From: an uncultured Sutterella sp.
GTDB taxonomy: Bacteria; Pseudomonadota; Gammaproteobacteria; Burkholderiales; Burkholderiaceae_F
Assembly: GCA_905213905.1 (NCBI GenBank)
Contig: CAJMKD010000002.1
Span: 1-64,000 of the forward strand
Length of the DNA stretch: 64,000 nt
Direction of reading: 5' to 3'
Made by a program: the position numbers and the translations under genes. The notes beneath the pieces were generated by a model. That model saw only the letters and a list, made by a program, of their open reading frames with translations. It ran no database searches and was not told the DNA's origin. Positions 9,227 through 16,876 of this stretch are shown here, one piece after another (position 1 is the first letter of the stretch; every line of letters starts with the position of its first letter).

Positions 9227-9801
9227 ATGAACCTCACTTTTTTCTTCTGGTTGTCGGCTGGATGACGGCGGGCGCCGCAGACGCTCTCGTCAGTCCTGCC
9301 TTTGGTTCAAGTCTAGCCCTTTCGGGGCAAAGCGGCCTCCAGAAATCGTCGGGAGTTGTTTCAGTTCATCAAAAGGCCAAATGCTTGGGCGAAAACGGAA
9401 TGAAACAAGTAAAATTGCGCCCGTCGAAGGCAGGATGGCTCAAATGGAAAGATGGCTGTCCGCAAGCAGTTTCAAGAGCCTTCGGCGCCGACCGATGCGC
9501 CGCACATTTTCCATGTGGCGAGCGCGCGGCGGCGGTGAACGTCGGAACTTCCAAGCTGTTGTCGTGAGTACAAGCGCCGCATCAAGAGAATTTAAGCGGC
9601 GGCAAGTGTTTCTTTTTTCAGACCAAGTGGCAGCGCCGAGTCCGCAGCAGCAGATCGGACAGGCATTCATCGGATTTTCATCGTTCATAAAGCGCGCCCT
9701 CGGCCGTGAGCGGCCGGGCGGCAAATTTTGTTGTTTTATTTAATCAGTCGACGCGCATTACTTCATTTCGCGCGGTCCGACAGCAGTAAGAGGTTTTGAC
9801 A
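9227..9801. other. 575-base region between divergent hpf and the Arg/Asp-repeat gene
   Basis: It must hold the hpf promoter (minus) and that of the gene at 9802 (plus). No hexamer pair stood out clearly. CGGCCG-TGAG-CGGCCG near 9698-9713 is a GC-rich hairpin followed on the plus strand by an A/T-rich tract. A possible small minus-strand gene (9440-9688) is listed separately. Confidence 0.4.
9440..9688 (-). CDS. Possible small cysteine-rich protein (uncertain)
   Basis: An 82-residue frame beginning MNDENPMNACPICCCG. The ATG at 9688 is preceded by GAGGG at 8 bases, a good ribosome-binding site. The first 30 residues look protein-like: a CPIC motif with two more cysteines, then WSEKRNTCRR, which hints at a small zinc-ribbon. 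The remainder is basic and low in recognisable features, so the real protein may be shorter, shifted or decayed. I do not recognise the family. It overlaps no other supported gene and is transcribed in the same direction as hpf. The frame could also be chance. Confidence 0.25.
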   Translation of the reverse strand: MNDENPMNACPICCCGLGAATWSEKRNTCRRLNSLDAALVLTTTAWKFRRSPPPRARHMENVRRIGRRRRLLKLLADSHLSI

Positions 9802-10566
9802 ATGGAACGCAAGCCTTGGCAGGGCAACGGCCCGCGCCGCAATTTCGACCGTTTCGATCACTATGAGAATGATCGCGGCGACCGCTTCAACCGCTTTGAT
9901 CGCGAAGATCGCTTCGGCGAACGTCAGGATCGCGGCGAACGCACCAATCGCTTCAATCAGTTTGAGCGCAGCGACCGGCGCGATTTCGGCGCTCGCCGCT
10001 ACGATGATCGCGGCGAAGGCCGCTATGAAGGCCGCGGCGATCGCTTTGACCGCGGCGATCGCTTCAATCGCTACGATCGCTCGGGCGAACGCCGCCAGAG
10101 CTTCGGCGAACGCCGGGGCTACGGTCCGCGCCAGGGCCAAGGCCAGGGCCGCAGCCGTGAAGACTTCGGCGTGCGTTCTGGTCCCCGCGCCCGCGCCTAC
10201 GACGAGCGCCGCTACGTTGAACGCAGCGATTTCGCGAAGAATGCCGTTGTCCGCATCGACAGCGACATCGCCGATTTCTTCGGCAGCCCCGAAGCCGTCA
10301 ACAAGGCGCTTCGCCTTCTTGTCGACGCAGCGCGCGTCGTGAACTTCAAGCGTCCTGAAAAGGCGAGCGCTGAAGAGGCGATTGAACCGGAAACCGCTGC
10401 TCAGATTTTCGCGTCCGACGATCTCGAGGACGACGAAGAAGCAGAATACGGCGTCGAAGCGGCTGCTGCCGTCGAAGAAACGGCTCAGGCCGGCGAAGAA
10501 GCTTCGGCCGATGATGCTTCTGAAGCACAGGAAGCGCCGCAGCCGACTGAATCGGTCGAAAAGTAA
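9802..10566 (+). CDS. Arg/Asp/Gly-rich low-complexity repeat protein, function unknown
   Basis: The 254-residue protein has three parts. Residues 1 to about 135 are a disordered run of degenerate repeats such as DRFNRF, DRGDRF and GERR. It is very rich in Arg, Asp, Gly and Phe/Tyr, like RGG/RDR RNA-binding low-complexity regions. Residues about 140-185 are a short ordered segment (VRIDSDIADFF then AVNKALRLLVDAA) that looks helical and is the only domain-like part. The rest is a strongly acidic Ala/Glu tail. The coding DNA itself is repetitive, with GATCGCGGCGA-type units. I chose ATG at 9802, which has TAAGAGG 8 bases upstream, over an in-frame TTG two codons earlier. It stands alone between its own promoter region and a terminator. 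RNA binding or condensate formation is an inference from composition only. Confidence 0.75.
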   Translation: MERKPWQGNGPRRNFDRFDHYENDRGDRFNRFDREDRFGERQDRGERTNRFNQFERSDRRDFGARRYDDRGEGRYEGRGDRFDRGDRFNRYDRSGERRQSFGERRGYGPRQGQGQGRSREDFGVRSGPRARAYDERRYVERSDFAKNAVVRIDSDIADFFGSPEAVNKALRLLVDAARVVNFKRPEKASAEEAIEPETAAQIFASDDLEDDEEAEYGVEAAAAVEETAQAGEEASADDASEAQEAPQPTESVEK

Positions 10567-10910
10567 AGCTTGGTTTCGGCTGCATCTCTAGGAGATGCAC
10601 CAATTCGGCATAAGCGGTCCTGCGCCGCTGCCGCAACGTTCGCCCGGCTGCGCCGCGCTGTTTCAGAGCGGCCTGGCCGGGCGTTTTGCTTCGAGCGGAC
10701 GCCTGCATCTTGCTTGCGGTGCGCTTTAAAGCAGCAAGGCTTAAGGCGGAGAGGGGAGAAGCTTCGATAAAATGAAGCCGATGTCGGCCTTTGCCGTGCG
10801 GCACGGCGCTTCTCCCAAACAGTTCGTTGCGGCTTGCCGTTTTCGGCGGCGGGGAAGCGCGCCGGGCAGCTTTCTCTCATCGTGCAATGCCGCTCTTCGG
10901 AACAAATTCA
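10567..10910 (+). other. 344-base gap between the repeat-protein gene and glpK
   Basis: It holds the terminator at 10641-10690. Further on, GATAAAAT near 10763-10770 looks like a -10 element, but no matching -35 is clear. An upstream in-frame extension of glpK (from 10791) lacks glycerol-kinase similarity and is not taken as coding. Confidence 0.35.
10641..10690 (+). terminator. Branched Rho-independent terminator
   Basis: CGCCCGGC (10641-10648) pairs with GCCGGGCG (10676-10683), and an inner stem GCCGC (10652-10656) pairs with GCGGC (10668-10672). TTTT follows at 10684. It ends the Arg/Asp-repeat transcript. Confidence 0.7.
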
Positions 10911-12401
10911 ATGCAATACGTACTTGCGCTCGATCAGGGCACAACGAGCTCGCGCGCGATTCTTTTCAATCGACGCGCCCAGATCGTTTCGCTCGAGCAG
11001 ATGGAGTTCGCACAGCACTTTCCTCAATCGGGCTGGGTTGAGCATGACGCCGGTGAAATCTGGCGCACGCAGCTTGCCGTAGCGCGCGCCTGTCTGCGCA
11101 AGGCTGGCGTTTCACCCGATGAAGTTGCTGCAATCGGCGTCACGAACCAGCGCGAAACAACCGTGCTTTGGGACCGTCAGACCGGCGAGCCGATAGCGCC
11201 TGCGATTGTCTGGCAGGACCGCCGCACCGACGCCATTTGCGAAACGCTCCGCAGCGACGGCGCTGAGCCGGTCGTGAACGGCAAAACCGGGCTGCGGCTT
11301 GATCCCTATTTCTCTGCGACGAAGATTCTTTGGCTGCTTGACGCAGTGCCGGGCGCTCGGGCACGCGCAGAGCGCGGCGAGATCCTTTTCGGCACCATTG
11401 ACAGCTGGCTAATCTGGAATCTTACGGGCGGGGCTGTCCACGCCACCGACATTACGAATGCGTCGAGAACGCTCCTTTGCGATATCAAAAGCGGACAGTG
11501 GGACGACGAGCTCCTGCAGCTCTTCAATATCCCGGCGGCGATGCTGCCGCAGATTGTGCCGAGCAGCGGAGTGATCGGGGAAACGGCGCCGTCGCTTTTC
11601 GGCTACCGAATTCCAATCGCAGGCGCGGCAGGCGATCAGCAGGCAGCCACCTTCGGTCAGGCCTGCTTTGAGCCTGGTCACGCCAAGAACACCTATGGCA
11701 CGGGCGGCTTCCTGCTGATGAATATCGGCGCAGCGCCGCGCATGAGCACGAACCGGCTGATTACGACCGCAGCCTGGCGCTTGGGCGAAGCGCCGATCGA
11801 ATATGCGCTCGAAGGCAGCGTATTCATTGCGGGCGCTGTTGTGCAGTGGCTTCGCGACGGGCTGCGCTTTTTCAATGCAGCCGAGGAAATCGAGGCGCTG
11901 GCGCGCTCCGTGCCGGACAACGGCGGCGTCTATCTCGTGCCCGCCTTCGTCGGACTCGGCGCGCCGCATTGGGACAGCGACGCACGCGGACTGCTCATCG
12001 GGCTCACCCGCGCAACGACGCGCGCGCATATTGCACGCGCCGCGCTCGAAGCAATTGCTTTCCAGTGCGCGGAGGTGCTTGAGGCGATGACGCGCGACGC
12101 GCGCACGTCGCTGCGGGAGCTCCGCGTTGACGGCGGCGCTTCCCGCAACGATCTGCTCTTACAATTTCAGGCTGATATTTCGGGCGTTCCCGTCATTCGG
12201 CCGGCCATTACGGAAACGACGGCGCTTGGCGCCGCATTCCTCGCGGGGCTCGCCGCAGGCGTCTGGAGCTGCGAAGACGAAATCGCTTCGCTCTGGCGCG
12301 TCGACCGGGTGTTCGAGCCCTCGATGACCCTCGATCAAAGAGAATCCTTGATGAACCAATGGGCACGCGCCGTGGGCCGCGCCCGCAAATGGAACCAGTG
12401 A
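10911..12401 (+). CDS. glpK: Glycerol kinase GlpK
   Basis: GlpK phosphorylates glycerol with ATP to sn-glycerol 3-phosphate in the cytoplasm. The 496-residue protein starts MQYVLALDQGTTSSRA, the FGGY-kinase phosphate-1 loop. It also carries GVTNQRETTVLWDR, IWQDRRT, the AGDQQAATFGQ motif and GTGGFLLMN in the second domain. Length matches the family (about 500). I chose ATG 10911 because the usual N-terminus begins there, although the ribosome-binding site is weak and an in-frame ATG lies at 10887. glpD begins two bases after the stop, so the two catabolic steps form one transcript. No glpF or glpR gene is adjacent. Confidence 0.95.
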   Translation: MQYVLALDQGTTSSRAILFNRRAQIVSLEQMEFAQHFPQSGWVEHDAGEIWRTQLAVARACLRKAGVSPDEVAAIGVTNQRETTVLWDRQTGEPIAPAIVWQDRRTDAICETLRSDGAEPVVNGKTGLRLDPYFSATKILWLLDAVPGARARAERGEILFGTIDSWLIWNLTGGAVHATDITNASRTLLCDIKSGQWDDELLQLFNIPAAMLPQIVPSSGVIGETAPSLFGYRIPIAGAAGDQQAATFGQACFEPGHAKNTYGTGGFLLMNIGAAPRMSTNRLITTAAWRLGEAPIEYALEGSVFIAGAVVQWLRDGLRFFNAAEEIEALARSVPDNGGVYLVPAFVGLGAPHWDSDARGLLIGLTRATTRAHIARAALEAIAFQCAEVLEAMTRDARTSLRELRVDGGASRNDLLLQFQADISGVPVIRPAITETTALGAAFLAGLAAGVWSCEDEIASLWRVDRVFEPSMTLDQRESLMNQWARAVGRARKWNQ

Positions 12402-12403
12402 CC

Positions 12404-14017
12404 ATGGCAGAAGAAGTCAAACCCATCGTTCGAGAAGACGCACTCGCGCAGCTGCGCGAAGACCAGCTTTGGGACGTCGTCGTCATCGGCGGCGGCGCAA
12501 CCGGCGCCGGCATTGCCGTTGATGCAGCCTCCCGCGGCCTCAAGACCCTGCTGCTTGAAGCGCAGGACTTCTCCTCGGGCACTTCCTCGCGTTCGACCAA
12601 GCTCATTCACGGCGGCGTGCGCTACATGAAGAATCCGCGCGACTGGGGCCTTGTGCGTGAAGCGCTCAAGGAGCGCCGCATTCTCATCCAGAACGCGCCC
12701 CATCTCGTGCATTCGAAGCCTTTCATTCTTCCCTGCTACAAGAAGTGGGAGCGCGAGTACTACACCGTCGGCCTCGGCATTTACAGTGCGATGACCTACG
12801 GCGGCTACGGCATCGGCCGCACGAGCAGCCTTTCCCGCGAAGAGACGCTTTCGCGCTTGCCGGGCGTCAAGCCTGAGGGCCTCATGGGCGGCGTGCAGTT
12901 CTTTGACGGCCAGTTCGACGATGCCCGCCTCGATGTTGCGCTCATGCGCACGGCCTTCAATCATGGCGCCGTCTGCCTCAACTACATGCCGGTTACCGCG
13001 ATCGAGCGCAAGGGCGGCTGGATCCAGTCTGTGACGGCAACGGACAAGGAAACGGGCGAGAGCTACCGCATCCGCACGAAGATGGTCTTCAACGCGGCTG
13101 GTCCCTGGGTGGATTCGATTCGCCGCCTGGTTGATCCGGAAGCTTCAACGCTCGTTCGCGTGGCCCGCGGCTCGCACATTCTTCTTGACAAGTCCTTCAT
13201 GCCCGGCGAAACCGGCATGCTGATTCCGAAGACGCGCGACGGCCGCGTGCTTTTTGCAATTCCTTGGCACAACATGCTGCTCGTCGGCACGACCGACGTC
13301 GAGCAGCGCGAAGCTGAATTTGAGCCGAAGGCCACCGAAGAGGAAATCGACTTCATGATCGAAACGGCGCAGGGCTATCTTGCCAAGCCCATTACGCGCG
13401 CCGACGTGAAGGCGACCTTCTCGGGCCTGCGTCCGCTCTTCAATCCGCAGGCGACCGGCTCGGCGGGCTCGACCGCGAAGGTTTCGCGCGAGCATGCCGT
13501 CATTCCCGAATACGGCAATATGATCACCGTGACGGGCGGCAAGTGGACCGCTTACCGCAAGATGGCCGAGCACGCCATGCTGGTGGCGACGCTGCGCCAC
13601 CTCATTGAGCCGCGCCTCTGCGTGACGAAGACCCTGCCGATTCACAACGATGAAAAGTGGGATCCGGCAGAGCTGGAAATTGCGGCCGAGCAGAGCGATG
13701 CGGCTGACCGTCGCGTGGTTGAGTATGCGATCTACTGCCGCGACTACGAAGCGGCGCGCACTGCCGAAGACGTTCTGTACCGCCGTCTGCGCCTCGGCCA
13801 GATGAACGAAGCCCGCACGAAGGCGCTTCTGCCCATTGTTGCTGCAGCAATGGCCGGCAAGCCTTATGAAATCCCCGCTGAAGTCCGCGCGCTTGAAGAA
13901 GCGAAGGCCAAGGTGGCTGCGGCCGCTGCTGCGCAGGAAGCGGACGAGCCGGCGACCGAAGCAGCGCCTGAAGCTGCTCGCGAAGACGAAGCGGCATCGG
14001 AAGAAAAGAAGGCCTGA
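12404..14017 (+). CDS. glpD: FAD-dependent glycerol-3-phosphate dehydrogenase GlpD
   Basis: This membrane-associated flavoenzyme oxidises glycerol 3-phosphate to dihydroxyacetone phosphate and feeds electrons to quinone. The 537-residue protein shows the FAD dinucleotide fold VVIGGGATGAGIAVDAA near residues 25-41 and the signature SSGTSSRSTKLIHGGVRYM. The latter resembles the Bacillus/mitochondrial type more than E. coli GlpD, which has ASSSASSKLIHGG. The last 50 or so residues are an Ala/Glu/Lys-rich tail of low complexity beyond the catalytic domain. ATG 12404 lies two bases after glpK with GGAA upstream; an in-frame ATG at 12389 would overlap glpK. Pathway context with GlpK is clear. Confidence 0.93.
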   Translation: MAEEVKPIVREDALAQLREDQLWDVVVIGGGATGAGIAVDAASRGLKTLLLEAQDFSSGTSSRSTKLIHGGVRYMKNPRDWGLVREALKERRILIQNAPHLVHSKPFILPCYKKWEREYYTVGLGIYSAMTYGGYGIGRTSSLSREETLSRLPGVKPEGLMGGVQFFDGQFDDARLDVALMRTAFNHGAVCLNYMPVTAIERKGGWIQSVTATDKETGESYRIRTKMVFNAAGPWVDSIRRLVDPEASTLVRVARGSHILLDKSFMPGETGMLIPKTRDGRVLFAIPWHNMLLVGTTDVEQREAEFEPKATEEEIDFMIETAQGYLAKPITRADVKATFSGLRPLFNPQATGSAGSTAKVSREHAVIPEYGNMITVTGGKWTAYRKMAEHAMLVATLRHLIEPRLCVTKTLPIHNDEKWDPAELEIAAEQSDAADRRVVEYAIYCRDYEAARTAEDVLYRRLRLGQMNEARTKALLPIVAAAMAGKPYEIPAEVRALEEAKAKVAAAAAAQEADEPATEAAPEAAREDEAASEEKKA

Positions 14018-14083
14018 GCCGAAGGCGGCTTTGATGAAAGCGCCGCCGATGGAAATCGGCGCGCGCTTCGCAGATAATCGCGG

Positions 14084-14120
14084 GGGAGTCCGAGAATTTG
14101 CGGGCTCCCTCCTTTTCTTT
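14084..14120 (+). terminator. Rho-independent terminator of glpKD
   Basis: GGGAGTCCG (14084-14092) pairs with CGGGCTCCC (14101-14109) with one T-G pair. A T-rich tail follows to 14120. Confidence 0.7.
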
Positions 14121-14136
14121 GCGCTGTTTACCTAAA

Positions 14137-14165
14137 GCGCATCCGTTAGCGAATGCGCACTTTTT
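14137..14165 (+). terminator. Second hairpin with T-run upstream of the MarC-family gene
   Basis: GCGCAT (14137-14142) pairs with ATGCGC (14153-14158), followed by TTTTT at 14161-14165. It may back up the glpKD terminator, or attenuate transcription into the next gene, whose ATG is 17 bases away. Confidence 0.5.
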
Positions 14166-14181
14166 CTGTGGGAGTTCCTGC

Positions 14182-14796
14182 ATGGAATACAGCTTCTGGG
14201 GCGGGCTCATGCTCATGCTCCTCATGGCCGATCCGCTCGGCAATATTCCGATTGTGCTCGCTTGCACAAAGACTGTTCCGAATCGCCGCCGCGTCTGGGT
14301 GATCTTCCGCGAGAACCTGATTGCTGCGGTGCTGCTCATTCTCGCAATGATGTTCGGGCGCAGCTTCCTGACGGCAATCGGCCTCTCAGATGCGGCGCTC
14401 AGCATCGGCGGCGCAGTGATCGTGCTGCTCATGGCGATCCGAATGGTCTTTCCGACGCCCGAGGGCGTTTTCGGCAATACGCCGGGCGGCGAGCCCTACA
14501 TCGTGCCGATTGCGGTGCCCGCCATTGCCGGCCCGTCTACGCTGGCGACGATCATGATGCTGGCGGCATCCGCGCCCGACAGGCTTTGGGAGTGGGCCGC
14601 CGTGGTCGGCATCACGTGCTTTGTTTCATTCTGCGTGCTCGCGAGCGCTGACTGGCTTGAGCGGCATCTCGGTGAAAAGCTCACGCTTGCCATTGAACGC
14701 CTGACGGGGCTCATTCTGGCGATGATGGCGACGCAGATGTTCCTCTCCGGCCTCGCTTCCTATATCGAATCGCTGCCGAGCATGGTTGCCAAATAA
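14182..14796 (+). CDS. MarC family (UPF0056) integral membrane protein
   Basis: A 204-residue inner-membrane protein with six hydrophobic segments. Family marks include the N-terminal helix ending MADPLGNIPIVLA, the mid helix GGAVIVLLMAIRMVF, the loop IVPIAVPAIAGPSTLATIM and a C-terminal LTGLILAMMATQMFLSGL. Proteins of this family are widespread, but their transport function is unproven; the original link to multiple antibiotic resistance has not held. ATG 14182 has GTGGGAG 7 bases upstream, while the in-frame extension back to 14098 crosses terminators and is not coding. It stands alone between glpD and rplM. Confidence 0.88.
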   Translation: MEYSFWGGLMLMLLMADPLGNIPIVLACTKTVPNRRRVWVIFRENLIAAVLLILAMMFGRSFLTAIGLSDAALSIGGAVIVLLMAIRMVFPTPEGVFGNTPGGEPYIVPIAVPAIAGPSTLATIMMLAASAPDRLWEWAAVVGITCFVSFCVLASADWLERHLGEKLTLAIERLTGLILAMMATQMFLSGLASYIESLPSMVAK

Positions 14797-14846
14797 TCGC
14801 ATGGCGCCGCTTCGGACTGAAAGAAGAAAAAAGTGACGGCGCCGAG

Positions 14847-14876
14847 TGGACATTGGATGCGGCAATCGGATAAAAT
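14847..14876 (+). promoter_or_regulatory. Sigma-70-type promoter of rplM-rpsI
   Basis: TGGACA (14847-14852) and TAAAAT (14871-14876) are separated by 18 bases, each one mismatch from consensus. Transcription would begin near 14883 and give a leader of about 210 bases before rplM, long enough for the structured L13 autoregulatory leaders known in other bacteria. Confidence 0.65.
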
Positions 14877-15091
14877 CCGCGCTTTGACTCCGGTCGGTGC
14901 GGATTGCTCCCCTTTTTCCACTGGCGCCGCGCGGCGGACAAGAGTCGAAGCAGCTTTTATTTGTTTTTGACGGTTTCGGCTTTCCGTGCCGTCAAGTCTC
15001 GAACAACTCGGAAAGCGTTGCGGCACGAGAAAAAACGGCGCCATCCGTTGTACCGCAGCTGCCTTCCAACAACACATATATGGTGAACGCA

Positions 15092-15520
15092 ATGAAGACC
15101 TTCTCGGCCAAGCCGCTTGAGGTTAAGCGCGACTGGTTCGTGGTCGATGCCAGTGACAAGGTGCTCGGCCGTCTGGCCGCTGAAATCGCTCTGCGCCTGC
15201 GCGGCAAGCACAAGCCCGAATACACCCCCCACGTCGACACGGGCGACTTCATCGTCGTCGTCAATGCCGACAAGCTCGTTCTTTCCGCTGAAAAGGCCGG
15301 CAAGAAGACGTACTACCGTCACACGGGCTACCCGGGCGGCATCTACGAAACGACGTTCGAAGAAATGCAGGCCAAGCATCCGGGCCGCGCGCTCGAAATC
15401 GCCGTCAAGGGCATGCTCCCGAAGGGCCCGCTCGGCTACGCCATGATCAAGAAGCTCAAGATCTACGCCGGTGCCGAACATCCGCATACGGCTCAGCAAC
15501 CCAAGGTCCTTGATCTCTAA
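15092..15520 (+). CDS. rplM: 50S ribosomal protein L13
   Basis: L13 is an early-assembly protein of the large subunit. The 142-residue product is identical in length to E. coli L13. It has the expected KTFSAKP start, VVDASDKVLGRLA, LRGKHKPEYTPH, the glycine-rich HTGYPGG turn, and the GMLPKGPLG motif near residue 110. ATG 15092 was chosen to give the family N-terminus; another ATG lies 12 bases upstream, and neither has a strong ribosome-binding site. rpsI follows after 18 bases in the conserved pair. Confidence 0.98.
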   Translation: MKTFSAKPLEVKRDWFVVDASDKVLGRLAAEIALRLRGKHKPEYTPHVDTGDFIVVVNADKLVLSAEKAGKKTYYRHTGYPGGIYETTFEEMQAKHPGRALEIAVKGMLPKGPLGYAMIKKLKIYAGAEHPHTAQQPKVLDL

Positions 15521-15538
15521 TTCAGCAGGATTTCGAAG

Positions 15539-15931
15539 ATGATCGGCAACTACAACTACGGCACCGGCCGTCGCAAGAGCTCCGTCGCGCGTGTTTTCAT
15601 CAAGCGCGGCACCGGCAAGATCGTGATCAACGGCCGTCCCCTTGATCAGTACTTCCAGCGTGAAACTGGCCGCATGATCGTCATGCAGCCGCTTCAGCTG
15701 ACGGAAAACGTCGAAACGTTCGACATCATGGTCAACGTTTACGGTGGTGGCGAATCCGGCCAGGCCGGCGCCGTCCGTCACGGCATCACCCGCGCTCTCA
15801 TCGACTACGATGAAGGCCTCAAGCCTGTTCTGTCGAACGCTGGCCTCGTTACCCGCGATGCCCGCGAAGTCGAACGTAAGAAGGTTGGCCTGCGCAAGGC
15901 TCGCCGCGCCAAGCAGTTCAGCAAGCGCTAA
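15539..15931 (+). CDS. rpsI: 30S ribosomal protein S9
   Basis: S9 lies in the head of the small subunit, and its C-terminal tail reaches the P-site tRNA. The 130-residue protein has YGTGRRKSSVARVF near the start, GGGESGQAGAVRHGITRAL in the middle, and the universal basic tail GLRKARRAKQFSKR. AGCAGGA 9 bases before ATG 15539 is a good ribosome-binding site. It is cotranscribed with rplM and ends in a strong terminator. Confidence 0.98.
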   Translation: MIGNYNYGTGRRKSSVARVFIKRGTGKIVINGRPLDQYFQRETGRMIVMQPLQLTENVETFDIMVNVYGGGESGQAGAVRHGITRALIDYDEGLKPVLSNAGLVTRDAREVERKKVGLRKARRAKQFSKR

Positions 15932-15949
15932 TTGCTTTCCTGCTGCTTT

Positions 15950-16033
15950 GTCGGCAAAGTTCGTTTCGAACCTTGCCGACGGCGAAAAAGCCGCTCAGCA
16001 TCCTTCGGGGTGCATCTGAGCGGCTTTTTTTTT
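15950..16033 (+). terminator. Double hairpin terminator of rplM-rpsI
   Basis: The first hairpin pairs GTCGGCAA (15950-15957) with TTGCCGAC (15973-15980) and has an inner GTTCG/CGAAC stem. The second pairs AAAAAGCCGCTCAG (15985-15998) with CTGAGCGGCTTTTT (16016-16029). Its inner stem is closed by a TTCG tetraloop, and it is followed by a long T-run. The second is a textbook strong terminator. Confidence 0.95.
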
Positions 16034-16355
16034 ATATCTCAGTCAAGCTGCGCGCACGCAAGCCGCAACCGATGGTGTAGGATAATCCCCTCATTGACCA
16101 AGGCCTGTGAACGAACGCCTCGCACATGCGGGCGAATCGTTCTGAGCTTGGAACATTGGGGCGACATGCCCTCAATACAAATGCTCCGAAATCGGAGCTG
16201 CGAAGCCGGTGCCGCCGATGGGTATCCCCCGGAAATACCGATACCCAAAGGCAGTGAAGCCGGAACCCTCTTTCATCGCACGGATGGCAGAGGGAGGAGT
16301 CCATTAAGTCCGACCGCAAGCGATGGCGGCGGCATCTCTTCATGGAGTCACTCGA
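16034..16355 (+). other. erpA upstream region with two inverted repeats
   Basis: No gene is supported here. GATAAT at 16081-16086 could be a -10 element, without a clear -35. Two inverted repeats stand out: GCTCCGA-AA-TCGGAGC (16183-16198) and GGGTATC (16220-16226) with GATACCC (16240-16246). They lie 110-170 bases before erpA and could be operator sites or leader structure. Confidence 0.45.
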
Positions 16356-16745
16356 ATGACTGATGCGAATACCGCTGAAGTTCAGCGCGCGGAGGAAGAA
16401 GTCCCTGCACTGATTCCGGATCCGATCACGTTCACCGACGCAGCCGTAGCCAAGGTGAAGGCGCTGATGGACGAGGAAGGCAATCCCAACTTGAAGCTGC
16501 GCGTTTTTGTGCAGGGCGGCGGCTGTGCGGGCTTTCAGTACGGCTTTACATTCGATGAAACGCAGAACGACGACGATGCGGTCATGCACAAGGGCGGCGT
16601 CACGCTGCTCATCGACTCGATGAGCTATCAGTATCTGGTCGGCGCCAAGATCGACTTTAAGGAAGATCTGACGGGCGAGCAGTTCGTGATTGACAATCCG
16701 AATGCTGTGACGACCTGCGGCTGCGGCTCTTCGTTCAGCGTCTGA
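16356..16745 (+). CDS. erpA: A-type iron-sulfur carrier/insertion protein ErpA
   Basis: ErpA carries Fe-S clusters from the assembly scaffold to apo-targets, notably isoprenoid-pathway enzymes. The 129-residue protein has the three A-type cysteines at C57 (QGGGCAGFQYGF), C121 and C123 (TCGCGSSFSV at the C-terminus). The middle region KGGVTLLIDSMSYQYL is also typical. The N-terminal 20 residues are acidic and variable. ATG 16356 has GGAG 8 bases upstream and was preferred over an 11-codon extension. The position after rpsI is conserved in Burkholderiales. Confidence 0.93.
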   Translation: MTDANTAEVQRAEEEVPALIPDPITFTDAAVAKVKALMDEEGNPNLKLRVFVQGGGCAGFQYGFTFDETQNDDDAVMHKGGVTLLIDSMSYQYLVGAKIDFKEDLTGEQFVIDNPNAVTTCGCGSSFSV

Positions 16746-16799
16746 GGCCTCTGCGCCGGCCGAGAGTCGGCGCGCGCGTGTGTCCTTACCGACAATTCC

Positions 16800-16819
16800 G
16801 CATGGGCGGCATGCTTTTT
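16800..16819 (+). terminator. Short Rho-independent terminator of erpA
   Basis: GCATG (16800-16804) pairs with CATGC (16810-16814) around GGCGG, followed by TTTTT (16815-16819). A second T-run at 16849-16857 lies further on, before the convergent anmK stop. Confidence 0.5.
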
Positions 16820-16876
16820 GTGCGTGCCGGCCATGCGGTTTTCTTTTTTTTCAGGCGCAAACCCAAACGTTCAGGA

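Noticed and set aside
9763..10140. Ala/Ile-rich minus-strand ORF that looks like a membrane protein
   Set aside because: It is the reverse of the Arg/Asp repeats (GATCGC units read as Ala-Ile); the hydrophobic look is a translation artefact.
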